Source: Camarhynchus parvulus (Eukaryota > Chordata > Aves > Passeriformes > Thraupidae). Taken from it: a DNA stretch of 64,000 nt. Positions 1-15,433 of this stretch are shown here, in pieces. The notes below the pieces were generated by a model. It made no database searches, had not been told where the DNA came from, and worked only from the letters and a program-made list of their open reading frames with translations. Location of the stretch: positions 34,882,352-34,946,351 of the forward strand of contig NC_044601.1 of assembly GCF_901933205.1 (NCBI RefSeq), read 5' to 3'. Position numbers and translations under genes: made by a program. Positions within the stretch are counted from its first letter, which is position 1; each line of letters begins with the position of its first letter.

Positions 1-2807
1 AGAATTCTATAGGGGAACCTCTGATACCTCTTCTTTATTTCCTCAGATCATATACTACGCTATAGTGTGTGTTCTAGGAAAAATTATTTGTACTTTAAGG
101 TTATTTTGTTAAAAACAGATGTTTGCAGTGCAAGCCTTGAATAAGATTCCATTAGAGAGCTCACAACTCTCTTACTCTGAGTGTGGGATTGAAGAAAAAT
201 TTTCAGATAAACCTGTTTATTTCTGATAGGAAAAAAAAAGTAACTTTGCTACCTGAAAGTGTGCTTTCAGAACTCTTGTTTCAGGGTTTGTAGCATTCAG
301 CCTCAGAACAGATGTCACACGTTTGTAAAGCCATATGTATTATCCAGTAATGGAAACTTTTTTTGCGCTGGAACAATACCAGTATTTCTGTGTCATTGCA
401 AACGTGAAAAGCTAAGGCATTTGTAAATACTTTAGTTTAATTAGTTTTGCCATAACAAAATAATTCTGAGATAACTGATTCTTCAGGGACAGTTTGCTTT
501 CAGGTGAAAAAGATTGTCTCTGATTCGACAGCATTAAAATCAAAGTTCTAATCTATATAAATGTCTTTAAGAGAAAATATCACCCACCATTTCCTTGTAA
601 ATCTTATTTTTTAATTTTTGTTTTCCAATGTAAATGTCTGTGAAATACATGGAATTGCAAGAACAGAATAATAATCAATAAGATGCAGTTGGTACCTCTA
701 CAGGCTTGAATTTTCTTCATATTCTACCTTCAAGTAATTGAGAGAAGTTAGCACTACAGTTGCATAGAACCAGCATTACTTGTGAATAGTAAACAAATTG
801 TTGTGGCATATTGTGAATATATCTTAGATGAAGTACAGAGAATTCACTGTTTTAATTAAATAATCAATTTTAAAGGTTTATTTAATTTAATTTTTTAAAG
901 CATGTTGGTTTGTACTTAACTTGTGCTGCTAAACTCACTGCTCTCTCAAGAGATGATTAATCCTTCTGATGTTGGTAATGGCAAGTTTTAAATCATAAGA
1001 GGAATTAAATTAGAATTCTGTTGTTTCTGGTAGGATGGCTTAGAATCTTCCTTTCTACCCAAACCGCAAAAATAACATTCAACAAGAATATGAAACAATG
1101 GTATGGTGTCTGCTCATCCTACAGCACATTTTAAATTCTTATGTAGAAGGCACTTGTTATTCATAGTGTGAAGATTAAAGGTTTCATACGTTCTGTTTTC
1201 CTCATAATTATAATTTAGGTTACTTTGACCCACTTTATGGAATATTGTTCGCATGAAAAGTTCAAATGCCAAAATCTGCAGAAAATCTAGCTAGAGTACG
1301 TACAATAGTATTTTTGATGTTGTGGTTTATTGATCAGTTTGAACCACAGCAATGTAAACACATGGACTCACAAAGCTACAAAAAAAACCCCACCATCACC
1401 ACCACAAAAATTAAGAGTTTTTGCATTAAAAAACCCTCATCTACTTAAACATTTAAAAAACACCCTAATGTAAAAAATTCATATTCCCTTGCTTTTCAGT
1501 ATTAGATTGATTTTTAAATAGATTCCTGAAATTCTCATTTTGCAAAATATAAATGATTTTTTTTAATCAATTATATTTTTCATTAACGTTACAGCCCTTG
1601 ATTTTTTTGTCTACTATCCTGTCTGAATTTTATTACAGACAACATTATTTTCTGCCTCAAATTTATTACAAAAGCTTGCACTGTTGCTTTTCTCCATATA
1701 TTCCAGTCCTTCACAAAAACTACTTTTTTAAACTTCATTCAGTTGTTTTTCCATGGCGAAGGTTGTTGACCACCAAAACAGGTCTGAGATATGTTAGAAA
1801 TATAGCTGAAATTGAAAACTCTTGGATCAATAATTAACTAAATAAATGTTAGAAATTGAGCTCTTAGCACTATCTCACTGTTGTCTTTTAGAATATGATC
1901 ATATATATTAATGTATTTTTAAATACTATTTTGAATAAGTTATTAAAGATTCTAATTACAAATTATCATAGTCTTTCCTTCTTAGATTTAAAATATCCTC
2001 TTATACATTCCTACCTCTGCCATTCCTGTTATATCATTATTTTTGGAATTCAGGTGTCTTTCTCTTCTTATCTTTATCTTCTCCATAACTATCTTCCTCC
2101 TGCATCTCCCTCAGAAATGTCATGCATACTGGAAAATCCAGCAATATAGTGAGGAATTAATACTTTTCAGATGCCTGTACAGTCTGTTTGTATTTCATAA
2201 TGTCAAATAATTTTGACATAATGCCTCTTCAAAATATTTCCCACAGGAATCCTGTAGGTTCATCTATTCATGTTGCTCAGATTGTATTGTATCTACATTA
2301 ACTCCCAGAAACCTTTTTATTTGCAGTAGCACCTGGTGAAAAAAAATCAGAATTTATTCCCTTAATTCTTCACTGGTGGGTTTCTCCCTGAGGTAGAGAA
2401 ATGAAAATTTAGCACCAAGTTATTCAGTAAGTAAATTAACCATGTGTCGAGTTTATGGTAATAAAATTTTAGAAAGTTGCCTCTTAGGATATCTTTGAAC
2501 ATGATGAGATTTGATATTTCTTATGAACCTGCTTGAGTGACATGAATCAAGTCAACATTAGAAACAAACAAACCAGCAAACCCAAACCCAAAAAGACCAC
2601 AAAGCAAACCAGCCAAAACAACGATGAAGCAACCACCAAAACCCAGTTTGATAGCAGCGAAATTTTGCTGCTTGTTTTGTAGTGGAAGTCTGGATAGTTT
2701 TATGTGTTCTTTTCAATGTCTACAGACTGGCAAGAGATATGGAAGTTAATATTTCCTCTTACTTAGAAATCAGACATTTCAGAAAATAAATACCATTAAA
2801 GAAATTT

Positions 2808-2915
2808 CACAGAGCCACAGAATAATCTGAGTTGGAAGGGACCCTTAAATATCATTAAGTCCAATTCCTGGCTCTGACCAACACCATCCCCAGGAGTCAC
2901 AGCATGTGTCTGAGA
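2808..2915 (-). mobile_element. CR1 LINE fragment, 3' end, antisense
   Basis: It starts CACAGAGCCACAGAATAATC, runs through GTTGGAAGGGACCCTTAAAT and AAGTCCAATTCCTGGC, and ends CAGCATGTGTCTGAGAA. This is the reverse complement of the 3' end of a CR1 retrotransposon of birds and other sauropsids. Only the last roughly 100 bp are present, the usual 5' truncation, so it has no coding capacity. Confidence 0.85.
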
Positions 2916-3344
2916 AATTTAATTTAATGCTATTACCATTTCTTAATTTATTATCATGACTAAAATGGTTATCCAGAGATTATGAAAAAAAATAGAATTA
3001 TACTTCATCAACATTCTTGACAAAAATAAGTTAAAAGAAAACTTGAAATAATTTCATTAAGTTTTACTTTTTATTGTGGCTGTAGATGAGAAACTTGTGA
3101 ATTTAAGTGTTTTTTTAACAAGGACTTGAAAAGTATTGACCTGAAATTGTGAGATAAAACTCTGGAATGAGGTGATGAAGACTGTTAAAAACAATCATTA
3201 GCAGTACTACTGGCAACATGGCACTGTAGATATTTTTTACATTCATATACCTTTTTCTACATATAATGCAATATTTTATAGAGTGTAAAACTGTATTTCA
3301 GTTTATTATAAAACATATTATTTGTGTACATTCAGATGCATACA

Positions 3345-3800
3345 ATGGTTTATGTTGTAAGGGACTGTAAAAATCATCCAGTTCCATCACCCTTGCCATG
3401 GGCAGGTTCACCCTCCACTAGACCAGGCTGCCCATGCAAGGATGGGCACATCCAGGGATGGGACATTCTTTTGAGCAAACTGTTTCAGTGCCTCATCACC
3501 CTCATTGTAAAAAATTATTTTGTAATTAATTCCTAATCTTAACCTATCCTCTTTCAGTTTAAAGGCTTTCTGTCTTGTCCTGTCACTTCATGCCCCTGTA
3601 AGTAGTCTGCCTCCATCTTTCTTGTAGGCCCCCTTTTACTGGACAGCTGCTCTAAGGCCTCCCTGAAGTCTTCTCTTCTTCAGGCTGAGCAGCCCACCTC
3701 TGTCAGCTTGTCTTCATAGGACAAGTGCTCCAAGCCTCAGATATCTTCATGATCCTCCTCTGGACGCAGGAGAGTCTAGCCTATACAAGATTCATATTAT
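3345..3800 (-). mobile_element. CR1 LINE fragment, antisense, degenerate
   Basis: Diagnostic antisense CR1 phrases include GTAAGGGACTGTAAAAATCA and ATCCAGTTCCATCACCC near the left end, CAGTGCCTCATCACCCTCAT, TTTCAGTTTAAAGGC with CTTGTCCTGTCACTTCATGC in the middle, CTTCTTCAGGCTGAGCAGCC, and GATCCTCCTCTGGACGCAGG on the right. It covers the 3' untranslated part and the tail of the reverse transcriptase region, heavily mutated. A short + strand reading frame across it is incidental. Confidence 0.9.
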
Positions 3801-6800
3801 TATATTTATTATATATATTTATTTATTGTGGGAACAATAAAAAGTGGTGAAGATAAGATCTTGAAAAGCCCTATCAGGATCTCAATGTAAAGTTTCCATA
3901 GTTTTTTTTCATCCTGATTAAGTTCCCAATTAATTTGCATTATTAAAAATGTCACCTGATATTGTTAGTATGATATTATGCTGATTTGTGACCTTTTATT
4001 TCTGAAGGGTAAACCTAAACAACCAAGCAATATGCGTAATTGTGTTGTATGTTACTTAGTTTTTGCTGTGTTTCTTTAATTTAGCCAATACAAATTCACA
4101 AAATAGCAAAAGAAGATAATGATTCTTGCTTCAGTGTTGATGTGAGAAAACTTGACTTCATAGTGAGGAAAAAGATCTGCATTGTCCTCGGTAACTTTTC
4201 TCCCCTCAATGAGATGATAATTTTCAGCTTCTCCCAGTTGATTTGATATCAAGGAGGGCACCAGTAAGATGAAACCAGTAAAACCAGATATAATTGAAGA
4301 ATTAAGTGAGTTGAATTTCATTATATTCTTCCATGATTTTATTTGGTCTTAGGCAATTCAGGTAGTAGCAGGCTGTAAGCAAAGTTCTGTCAGTTTATAT
4401 GCAAGACAATAACTTTTGGATAAGCTGAAGTAATGAAAACAAACAGGTCATCCTTAATTATCAGTAGTGGTATTTTTTTTCACACTGTTTAGGGAATACC
4501 ATTTAGGGGAAATGTGTCTCTATTCTCCTGAGGTGCAAATACTTCAGATGCAGTGAAGCTTTAGAGGCTTACAAGATACTTATTGTGTAATAAATTATGT
4601 ACAGTAGTTCAGTTATTTGCATTTTCTGAGAGTGCGGTGGCACAGTGTAGAAACCTAGAACCTGTACTGTGGAAGGTGAGGTGATAAAATAAACATACAT
4701 ATCAGGGGAAAATTGGTGAATAGCTAATATATTTTATGCATTTTTAATTATCATATATATTTTAAATTTTTAAATTAGATAATATAATTTCTTGATGTTC
4801 TATACTATCTATATATTAGTACATAAGCAAATAGAATTGAATTCTCTCATTTTTTCTTCCCTGTTTGTTAATGGCATTTGGGAATTGAAGGTAATGAAGT
4901 CCAAGCAAAATTGGATTAATAACACATTTTTATTTCCAAGAGTCTGGCTAATGAAATGAGATCCTCATGATGTGCCCAAGCTGTTCAGTTTGTAACAGTC
5001 AGCATCATGTCATTTAAAAAAAAAAAAGGTCAAAACACCCCCCCACCACCTGCATATAATTATTCACATCATGTGATATCCAGGATATTTCATCTCTCTT
5101 CCAGCATATTTTTTTGCAATATAAAGTGAAATTGCTCTGTTAACCTCTGATCTACTTTGGGTGGTGTCTGGAGAAATATCACCAAAGGTAGTGTCTCGTA
5201 TGAGCGACTTCATCAAGATATGACATACTTTGCATCTCGGAAGAATCAAATCATTAATGATCTGATATAAACAGAATGAGTGCTTAATTATGTTCTCTGC
5301 TTGTCTCATTTCTTTTCTAAGCTGTTGTAAAAATGAGAAAAGGGGAGAAAATAGAATTTTCCTAGAAACAGGTTCATGTGACAGATGTAAGGATGCACAG
5401 CAAAATATTAAGACAGGTACTGGGAAAGCCCTGAGAAACCTTGTCTGACCTAGTAGCTGACCTTAATTTAAGCAAGAATTTGGAATATATTACTTTCCAA
5501 CCCAAATTGCCCTATGATTAAATGAAATAGTATTCTGTTGAAATATTTCTGAAGTTTAGGTTAGCAATTCACCTTCTTCTCTTGTTATTTTGTATGTTTT
5601 ATACTTCTGTTTTGCAAAAGGGAGTACTAGTTACACGATATGGAAGCAAAAGAAAAACTATTAATGTTTTATTTAGTTTTTGTAGAATCAGGATGATTGT
5701 AACGTTTACAATTTGTTGAGCTCGCATAAAATTCTTGTCCTCATCTACATACCCACTGCTGAATTATCACAGGTTCATATTCAAATACTGTGCAAATTAA
5801 TAAAGATAACATGCATCCATAAAATATGCACATATTTGAAAAGATTCCATCAGTGAAAATTACAAAGCTATACATATTTTCTTAAATATTCATTGTTTCC
5901 TGTCTTTTTCTCACACAGACATAGAAATATCAGCTCAAAATACTGTTTGACATTATGTGTGTAATTTTGAAAATGTGCTCCTGAAAACCATCCAGGTCTT
6001 GCTTGGTTTGTTTTTTAATTAGACCAAACAATAATGTAACTTTGTATGTCAGAGAAAATTCACTTTTTCTTTGAAGCAAACTATATTATACTATATTGAT
6101 ACTATACTATAATACTATATTGATACTTCACCAAAGGCATCTCCTTACTAGAGGTAGGAAAAAATGTGTTGCAGTAACAAGTGCAGAACTCAAAATGTAT
6201 TAAACAATTAACATATTGGTCTATTCCATAGTCTTGTATATGACCTTGCCATTTTAAATTTTCTCTGATATGGTTCAAAATTTCTTCTTTCCTTCTTTTA
6301 TTAAAAAAAAATTAAGAGAAAAAAAAAAGGAAAAGTTAAAGAGAAAAACTACTCCCAGATGAAGTTATGACTTAGCTTTTGGCCTGGAGCATTTATGAGG
6401 CTTTGTAATATTTACATATAAAGTACTGTAATTAAGCAGAAATACAAATATTCTGTATTCACTGCTAACAAAATGTACATGGCAAAAAAATCCCCCAAAT
6501 TGCACCCCCAAAAAATCTGCCATCTTTTCATGTTAAGTGAGGGACTTTGGGATGCTACTTCCAGGTGACACCTGAAAACTCTAGAACATTTATAATTATC
6601 AGCTTAGTCTTCTGGAACAAAAATGAAAATAGAATTATTAAGAAATTTGTATCAAATGAGAGAGAAAACCTTGTTATTCCACTGTGAATGTGAATTTGTT
6701 GTTCATGTGTTCAGTGCTGATCTGATCATTCATTGCAAAATAATATAGCCGCACTGGAAAAGATTCGGAAAATTATGTTTTAAAATATTAAAAAGCAGAC

Positions 6801-8311
6801 ATCTGGCATGGAAGAAGTGACTGAATAGACTGGGATTCTTTGGCCTGGAAGAAGAATATTGGGTGTGAATGTGACAGAAATCTGTAAGCACAGTGTCATG
6901 AAGAAAAAGAAGGTCAGTTCTTCACTGCCTCTACCAGTAGACCAGAGCAAAAATAACATACCCTGCTCATGACTCAACAGAACACATCCCTTTGGCTGAG
7001 TAGGCTGCTTAAACTGATCCTTTGAAGACCAAATAAGGGACAGATCTTACATTGCAGCGTGTCTGACTATTCCTTATAGATATTGCATTAAAAAAAGAGT
7101 CCATTCATTGCAGGAGTATGTTTAGGGATAAATGTAATGGTGAATATTGTCACTAAAATAAGCATATTTCATATCATAGTTTATATATTTTCTAAAACAT
7201 CTTGTAAGTGCAAATAACTAGGGATGCTTGCTATGATGAAATAAACATTCTATGTTTTATAATATTCCCAAATGGGGAAAATTTCACTTGTTCTTTCTAA
7301 GAATTAATTGTACCAGTGGTTTGTATCATATGTCAAATACATACTTTAAAATCCTTGATATTAAGTTTGGGATGTTTGAATAATGGATAATCACACTGTG
7401 GTATTTTCTGTGGCTCTTATCTGTTTAGACAATATTTATCATAATGCTATTATAATTTGTTTGAAGACAGATTTTGTTGTTCATATGGAGTCTGCATTAC
7501 AGTTTGGTTAATTAGTGTTGTGAGGAGTTGAAATTACGTTTTCATTCCACTGTGTTATCTCAGAAAACAAATGTTATTCAAGCCAAAAAATCCTACATAG
7601 AAAATATCTAACATAGAGTAGAAATTAGTCTGGAGTAGTAAAGAACCTGTACCAGTTTTTATTTAGTAAGACCAGAAGATCATAGTCTTTAAAAGAAAGA
7701 AGTGTATTTTTGTTAGATCCAGATACTCCGTGCTGTTACTAGCTTCCATATAACAAAGAGCTAACATTAAAACCAAAAACTTGAAAAAAAAATCCTCTGT
7801 CAGAATTATTTTAGTGCAGGATCTAATCTTTTGAACAACTGCAACCACTCCACTCCAATTTTATTTGTGGTGGTGAGCCTTAGGAACAAGAAGTACCTTG
7901 CCTCTGGCAATGTAGACAGGAGAAGTTTAAAGTTTGAAAGATATTGTCATGAATACCAGCAGGAAAAATCTGAACGCTTTAGTGGTAGCTCCTGCAAGAC
8001 TGCAAAATTTGCGTGGTCTCAGGGGCAGAAAAATATAAAAAGGTATATGTGAATACAGTGTACATAATATAAATAAATTGCATGGCAAAAATAATATTTG
8101 TTGTTGAAGCTAGGAGAAATTTATTAATGAAAAACACTGTTGTACTTTGATTTAATAATAAATTTATCTCTTAATGATAAAAAGTTGAATCCATTAATGT
8201 GATAAAATTTTTTCCTAAGAATAGTTCAATCAAGCCCTCAAATTCATATAAAAAGATATTTAATGTACAAAAGAAGAAAAACAATCATACCTCTCCTTAC
8301 TGAAGGCTAAG

Positions 8312-8391
8312 CTAATTTGATGATTTTAAATATATTTAAAATTGCCAGGAACTAATTTGATGATTTTAAATATATTTAAATTTGCCAGGAA
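8312..8391. repeat. 40-bp tandem duplication (two copies)
   Basis: The unit starting CTAATTTGATGATTTTAAAT and ending TTGCCAGGAA occurs at 8312-8351 and again at 8352-8391 with a single A/T difference. The near-identity suggests a recent slippage or repair duplication. Confidence 0.95.
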
Positions 8392-11300
8392 TATTATGAA
8401 ACATGAATATTTTTAAGTTTGACTTTCCCTTAGTTTCCATTCTTTTGCAGTCTAAGGTAGCTTATTTAAAATAAATTCTTAAGAAATAAATAAAAATACA
8501 AACCACAAATGCTCTTGCAGTGTATTAATTGCTAAAAAATGAATTATTTTTAGTTTGTTTATAGAACATGATTTCTTGCCTTTCAAAAATAATAAAAATA
8601 CATGTAGTTAGTAAACTGACTTTTAAAATAAGAAATAAACAGACTTATAAAAAACCCCAGAGGAGAAAAAAAGAACAAAAACACAACAGAAAAACAAAAC
8701 TCCAAAAGCACAAACTAACTTTCTGAAAATGGGAAGATGGGAAATAATTAAGACTGCCAAATTCTAGTTTGATGAAGCGAAACAGTAAGAAAGAGCTAAG
8801 TTCTTAATTGGATTAAGTATCCATAACTAATTTTCTGACAAACAGATTTTACTTAAGGAGGGCTTGAGTGGTTGATTCATCATGCATGCGTTCCTCAGTC
8901 TAAATAAAGCGCACTGCAATTATTCTAACTTGCATTATTGGTTTGTTACGGCAGATTTTCCACATACTTTGTTCTTTCATCTGACATGTTTTTCTTTCTA
9001 TTTTTCTAATTTCTCTAATAAAAAAATTAAACTTTATTATTTTAATTGAAAATACTCTCCTCAATGAAGTTATTTTAAAATGCTGTCTTAGTCTTTTTTT
9101 CACATGAGATCAGATCTTTGCTTTGTTAAAATTTCAGTCAGTTTAGGTGATGTCAGTGGAATTATGAAGCAGTATTTTAGCTGAGCGAAAGTGTTTTCTT
9201 AGACATGTATTAGAGTAATAAATATTCTGAATTTAGCAAGTAGGTTTTTTTCTGTTGTTTTTTCTGCTTTTTCACACTCCATGTTGAATGTACCATTGAA
9301 AAAGTCTTACACTTACCATGTTTTCTGTCATAGTTGAAGACTATAATTTGTTTTCAGATTTGGTTTTGATCATCCTGGGTAGGTTAGTTTTAGCATGGAA
9401 GGAATCTCTCTAATACCATCCTATTTTAGGATTTTCTGAAGCAGGGAGTCAATTCTAGCAGATTTTTGGTGGCATGGATTGAAATTCCATTTATAACAGC
9501 CCATATATTTTCCTAAACTTCCCTGTATTTTCAATAATAGAAGTAATAGTAGGACTTGAAGGTCATGTTGGAAGTACAATTTACTTGTGTAGGACATGTT
9601 TTTTGTCTGGGCATGTGTGTAGCTTGTAGACCCCATACTCAAGCCTTCTTACCAAGGTGAAGATGAGAGCAGCATGATGACAAAGCTCATGTGACAGGGA
9701 GCAAATCTCTGGCAGCATGAGAGTGGATGTATTGCAAGGGTTGCAAAGAGTAGCACGCCATGAAAGCACCCTGATGTGGCCAGGAGAGGGCATCTGGTTG
9801 TACAACTGCAGTGTCCTCCCAGTGTGGGACACTGACTGCCATCCTAGCTGAAGATGTATTCATATGATTTAGGGTACCCAGCTAGGATCTCTGCATGAGC
9901 AGCTCAAAGCCTTGAGATCTGTTACGCTGCTTGCACAGCTCTGATGAGTTTATCTGTTAATTTAGTTTTGCTGAGCTGGAGCTGGATATCTCTTTCTTGG
10001 GCCACAATTAGAGAAAACTACAGAAATCTCTGTGTTCAAGGTAATGTTTAGATTTATAATGCTGATTGTAGGTTTAGTTTAGTGATTAGAAGGTTATGAC
10101 TGGGACAAAATAGAAATTGATTGTCCTCTTTTTATTGCAGTCAGTGATATCTGTCAAAGACCTCAGAACAAGCTGGGAGAGGTGATTTACTCCTTTGTGA
10201 GCATGATAAAAACTATGCTGCAAAACCATGGAATAGTCCTAGAACAGAATTTGATGAGACATACAATTTCTGCCAGTTTGTCCTCAATCTGGTAAGGTGC
10301 AGAAAGCAGCAAGGATATAAGCTGCCAAGAGACTTTTTAGGAGGTCCTGGACAAAAAAAGAGCCTGGAAGAAAAGGAAGATTTGAAAGTTAGGTAGTAGC
10401 CTTGTCCTCTGTGTCTGTAAAGAGAATTGTTCTTTGCTTGATAAAGAAGAGTCTATTCCTAGAAGAAACCTTGCTAGAAAAGCCTTTCTTCAGTTTTGTA
10501 TTTCTAAAGTAAACATATAGTAGACAACACAGCAGCAGCTTACTTCTGTTTTGCAAGGAGTTAAGCTACTAAAGTCACAAAAGATTATTACAAAATTTAG
10601 TAAGATTGAATTTTATATTTTTTTAATAATTATTGATTAAAGATGTTCTGAATCTTCTGCATAGTAGGTGTAAGTGGGGATTTCAACCCCAAACATAGAG
10701 TCAAGCATTCAGCATTTTGAACTGAGTGATAAGAGGGAACTAGGCTAGAGTCAGTTACTACGTCCTTTACAAGTCAATGGATATTTTCAATGATTAACAG
10801 CTGTATACTTTCATTTGTGACAATATTTTTGCCTTTTTTTTGGTACTCCTGAGTCTCTGCTGTGTTGCACAAATAGGTGTAGATCAGGACAGACCCCTGT
10901 TGCAGAATTTTCCATCTTGGTCTTTAGCAGCTAAAAGCAGTTGGAGCCACCTCAGACTTTAGAAGCAAATGTCAAATAGAAAGACTTGATTTATCCATCT
11001 AACATGATGGATGAATAATTATTTTTGTCTTGTAGGGTTACAGGAGGGAAAGCCAGGTATACAAGTGGGGATCATGGTTAATTACTTCTCTGTTGGATTT
11101 TTCTTTTTCTCTATTAGAATACAGGTAAATTTGTAAATTCAGTCTGAAAGAGATGGTCTTTTTTTATTATTTATCACTGTCAAAATATCCAGTCATGCCA
11201 ACAACATAAAAAATACAACACAGAAAGTCATAGATGGTTATTGTTACAAAATCAGCTTTCATAGTCTTCAACTGTAAAGAGCAAAAAACTGCAGAATAAC

Positions 11301-14300
11301 GCCTGTAAGTTTGTGTTTCGTATTCATTTATCAGCTTCAATCATTCCAGATCCTAATTATGGTCCTAGAATTTATTATCTGTGGCAGAATCATTTTCTCC
11401 TCAATTTATTTTCAATGTATTCTACCTCTTTGCCAAGATAAGTATGACTCTTGGTCTGCAGTCCCGTGTATGTAAATAGCTGATCACTACACAGACTACC
11501 AACTTCTGGAATTGCCATCTTTGTATGAGAGATGGTAATTTAAATCTTGTTATTAACCTGCTAACAAGTAAAGACCAGGCACACTGGCAGTCAGTATGAC
11601 CATGTGCCTTTTTAAGTATGACAGAGGTGAAGTTTTGTGCATTCCTAGTGACTGCTGTCCTCAAGAGTCCCCTTAGGACAGACTTCACATAGAGGTAATA
11701 TGACAGATCAAATTTCACACAGAATTAATAAGAAACTAACTGAGCATATGTACTGAAAGCAGAGTCTGAGAAGTCTGAAGGGATGGTTTTGGTTGGGTTT
11801 TTTAAAATTTTTTTTTAGTTTTGAATTTCAGTTAATAATATTATAGAATAAAAAAAATTAGTAATAGTCAACATATCTTAAGGAAACCCGTGTTTTAATC
11901 TATCATAAGTAGCTTAAAGTTGCATAAGTATTAAAATAATGATAACTTTTTTTTTAAGAATTACATGAAGAGATTATGTATGAAGCGAAATGCATCACAA
12001 ATTAATATTTGTGATAATCCATGATTGCATTGTGTGTTTCTTGTTGTTGGGTTTTTAAAATGTGTATTTATTTCAAATGTTTGTGAATAATTTTTTGTAT
12101 TCTAAATACATTTACAAGCAGGGTCATCCTCTTTATAAATACATACAAAGCTGCTTACTTTGTGGTTTGAAAAAATAAGATAAAGTGTGACATTTATCAA
12201 TATTTCAAATATAATGGGAATGACATTTTCTTTTTGATAGTATTAGAAATCTTTTACTCAGTCTGTGTTATATGAAGATAATTTGAAATATTGTTAGGCA
12301 GTTGAAGAATGACTTCCATTTTCTGACACTTCTAAAAATATTTACATATTATACCATATTGAATTGTCATGTCCTTTTCCTGTGTCATTTTGACATTACT
12401 TCTGATGCAAAGGTGATAATTTGCCTAACAGAAGCAGTCTTCTTTTATAATTAGCCTTATAATTGATTTATTCAATGACGACAAAGGTTTTTGGGAGCAA
12501 ACAATTCCTTGTTTAAAAGAGAAGGTGGCTGTTACAAGGTACAGATTATATGACAGAGTGATTTAATTCATAGCTTTTAACCTAGGTTAAAAAAACCCAA
12601 AACTTGTGTAGCTGTCATGAAGTACAAACTTGCCAGCTTTTAAAACAAATTAGATCTCAAGAATTAGAAACTTGAGAACGGTTTTGAGAATGAGTGTGTT
12701 GACTTCTGTGGGCACTTCCTACTTCTTTGAGTGGATCACTCAGTATCAGATGGAGGGACCACATGAATTGATGAAGTGTTTCACCACCTTCCTTTCCCCA
12801 AATATTCATCTGCCTCTACTAGTTGTAAAAGACATTGGTGAATTACTCTGTAATTGCTTAGTTAATTATATTGTATTGCTATCTAGAAATTTGTTTTTAG
12901 CCTTTGCTTTCTGGGTTCTCCAAGGAAATCACTCTCATTGAATTGTGATCAGGCAACTTCGTGCTTGATCTTTATCTTAATTTATTTGTTTCCAGATTTT
13001 GGCCTTCCTTAAGAAATAGAATGGAGTTTCTACTGTAGCACACACATACTGAAAACACTTATCAAAGGGAAGGAATAAGCTGTTCTCCAATGTGGTGACA
13101 AAATGTTTTTTAAACTGGCTTCAGTGGAGTGCCCCTCTGATGAGATATCAACTCTTATTATTTCTTTTTGCTTTTTATATATAAAATACCTGAAATCCTT
13201 AATAATGAATTGTGAGCTGTGTGCATTTAAATGTTGCTTGCAAATGAAGGAGAAAACAGTCCTCAGTAGAATTACTTTTGTCTGATGCAATCTGTATTTG
13301 TAAAGTGGAGTAAGAATAATTTTGCTAATATGCATCTCTGCAAATTTACCTGTCCTTAATTCAACAGGGAGAATAGCATTGAGACACATTTTAGTGTTTC
13401 TTACAAGAGTCACATGATAATTTGTTTTTTTCCCTAAGAAATCCTACAGGAGATTAAATTAAAAAGTAAAAAATTATAGACCAACCCACTGCTAGAGTTC
13501 AAATTTGGATATACCTTTGCATTCCTTCAGGTTCTCAGTTAGATCTCAGTTTGAATGTTTTTCAAAAGCCTTTCAGAATCAGTTCATCTGTTCAGATGCA
13601 TTGTTTTCTCAAGGTGTAAGAGTATAATTCTCCATCTTCTTCTGCCTTGCACTTTGCCTTTTTCCAGATGCACCAAGTAGGTAGTGATGACTTACAAACT
13701 AAAAATATCCGCTTGAAATAGCTTGATTTATAAGCATTCTACAGCATCAGTGTGCACCAAAGGCAGTTAAAGATGTTGCAATGTAAGCAAGATCCTTTAG
13801 GTTGAAATATTACAAAAAAACTAAAGCAGTAAACATTAATCTATCACACTCCTTCCTACAGGTTACTGTAAGTTTCTATACATTAAAAGTCATCTAAAAG
13901 TTTGTTTGAAATTACATCCCATGCCACAAACATTTAGTCAAAGAACTAGCATTCTTGTATTCAAAATTCTTGTAAAAGAAAATAACATTTTATGGAGCTT
14001 CAAGTTCCACAAGCAATGTCTACATTAAAAAAAAATCCTAGTATTTAGTTATTTTCTTTTCCTACTGTACAGAAAGCCATGATGGGCTATCCATCCATTA
14101 TGTTGGTTTAGAGAATAGACTTTGGACCATCTTCATTCCACTCTGGGCAGTTATTTTTTCTCTTAGAAAAGCTATTCCTACACGGTCTCTTTGGAGTATC
14201 AAAGCTAATTGAATAAAAATTAATTTCCAGACTGCTCTTGAGCATGGAATAATTTAGTTTGAGAGAAATGACCACCCATGTACCTGTAGTCATTTTATCA

Positions 14301-15433
14301 TAATTTCCAGTGCCATGCACAAATGACTTTCACTGTCTCTCATCCTTCAAGCATTTCATAAGTGTTAGACATGAATTCAGTATTCTGGAAATTATGATAT
14401 TAGAAACTGGCAACACTCTTACTTCATGAGAGTTGTGTGGCTTCATTTTTGTCTCACAAGCTTGTTGCTGGTATGAGAGCCTTCTTCTAGGAATACCAAA
14501 TGAAAACCAAAATTTCTTGATTCTTTTATTGAAGATGAATTCTTTTTAATATAAAGAAACAATTTTCTTATGCATATTCAATGCCACTTTATCCAGAAAG
14601 CAGTTAGTTATTGTAAGGAAACGGTTGATTGTCTTGCGGTGATGTCTTGGTTGATATCTTGGAGTGTGGACTGAATAATCTGTGTGAGCTTCAACCCATT
14701 TTCTTTGGTCTGTATTTTAGCTTTAAGCCATAGTGATAGTTGTACACATAGAGATACGACTAAATGTTTGCTCTGTTTACATAAACTAAAGAGATTAGCA
14801 TCGCAAATAACCGGCATTATTCCCATATATTCAGTCATGAAGTCATCGTCTCCTCTCAAGAATCAGAGTTATGGTTCATGATGTCATGTGCACTAAGTGG
14901 AATTTATTCCAATTTATGCTATGTAAAATCCAATTTCTGACTATAGAGTTGAAAAACCCTAAAAGACATTTAAAATTTGAAATTTAGTGCTGTGTTCACC
15001 CTGTTGCATCATTAAGATATGTACTTTTGGGTTCTTATTTCTGGGTTATGAATTTCTCTCATGCTATAACAGTCTTAGCATGGAGCTAGATCTCAGTGAT
15101 ATATGCAGTAACACTAGGGACTCTGAAGTAAGCATTGAGGACTCTGCCTATCTTCAAGATAAATCAATAGTAGCGTAACTTGGGTTTGTGTTTTTAAACT
15201 TGGGATACAGGAGTTGCGACAGCTGAAGTCAAAACATTGTCAGTTCCTGATACATTTTTGGATTTTTTTCCTCTGCCCTTTTACCTTAGTGAAATGAGAA
15301 GATGAAGTAAAATATGCTATGGAGGAGATGGGATAAGAGTAAAGGACCCCAATCATTTTAGGTTTCACATAGAGAGTGATGTATCAGAATTACTGTTAGT
15401 ACTGTATTGGTACAGGTGCTTTCCTTTTACTTT

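Noticed and set aside
6080..6130. Repeats of ACTATATTGATACT
   Set aside because: Short, imperfect and A/T-rich; not distinguishable from low-complexity background.
13030..13413. 127-residue minus-strand frame in intron 3
   Set aside because: No recognisable domain, overlaps another frame on the opposite strand, and AT-rich composition matches chance open frames.
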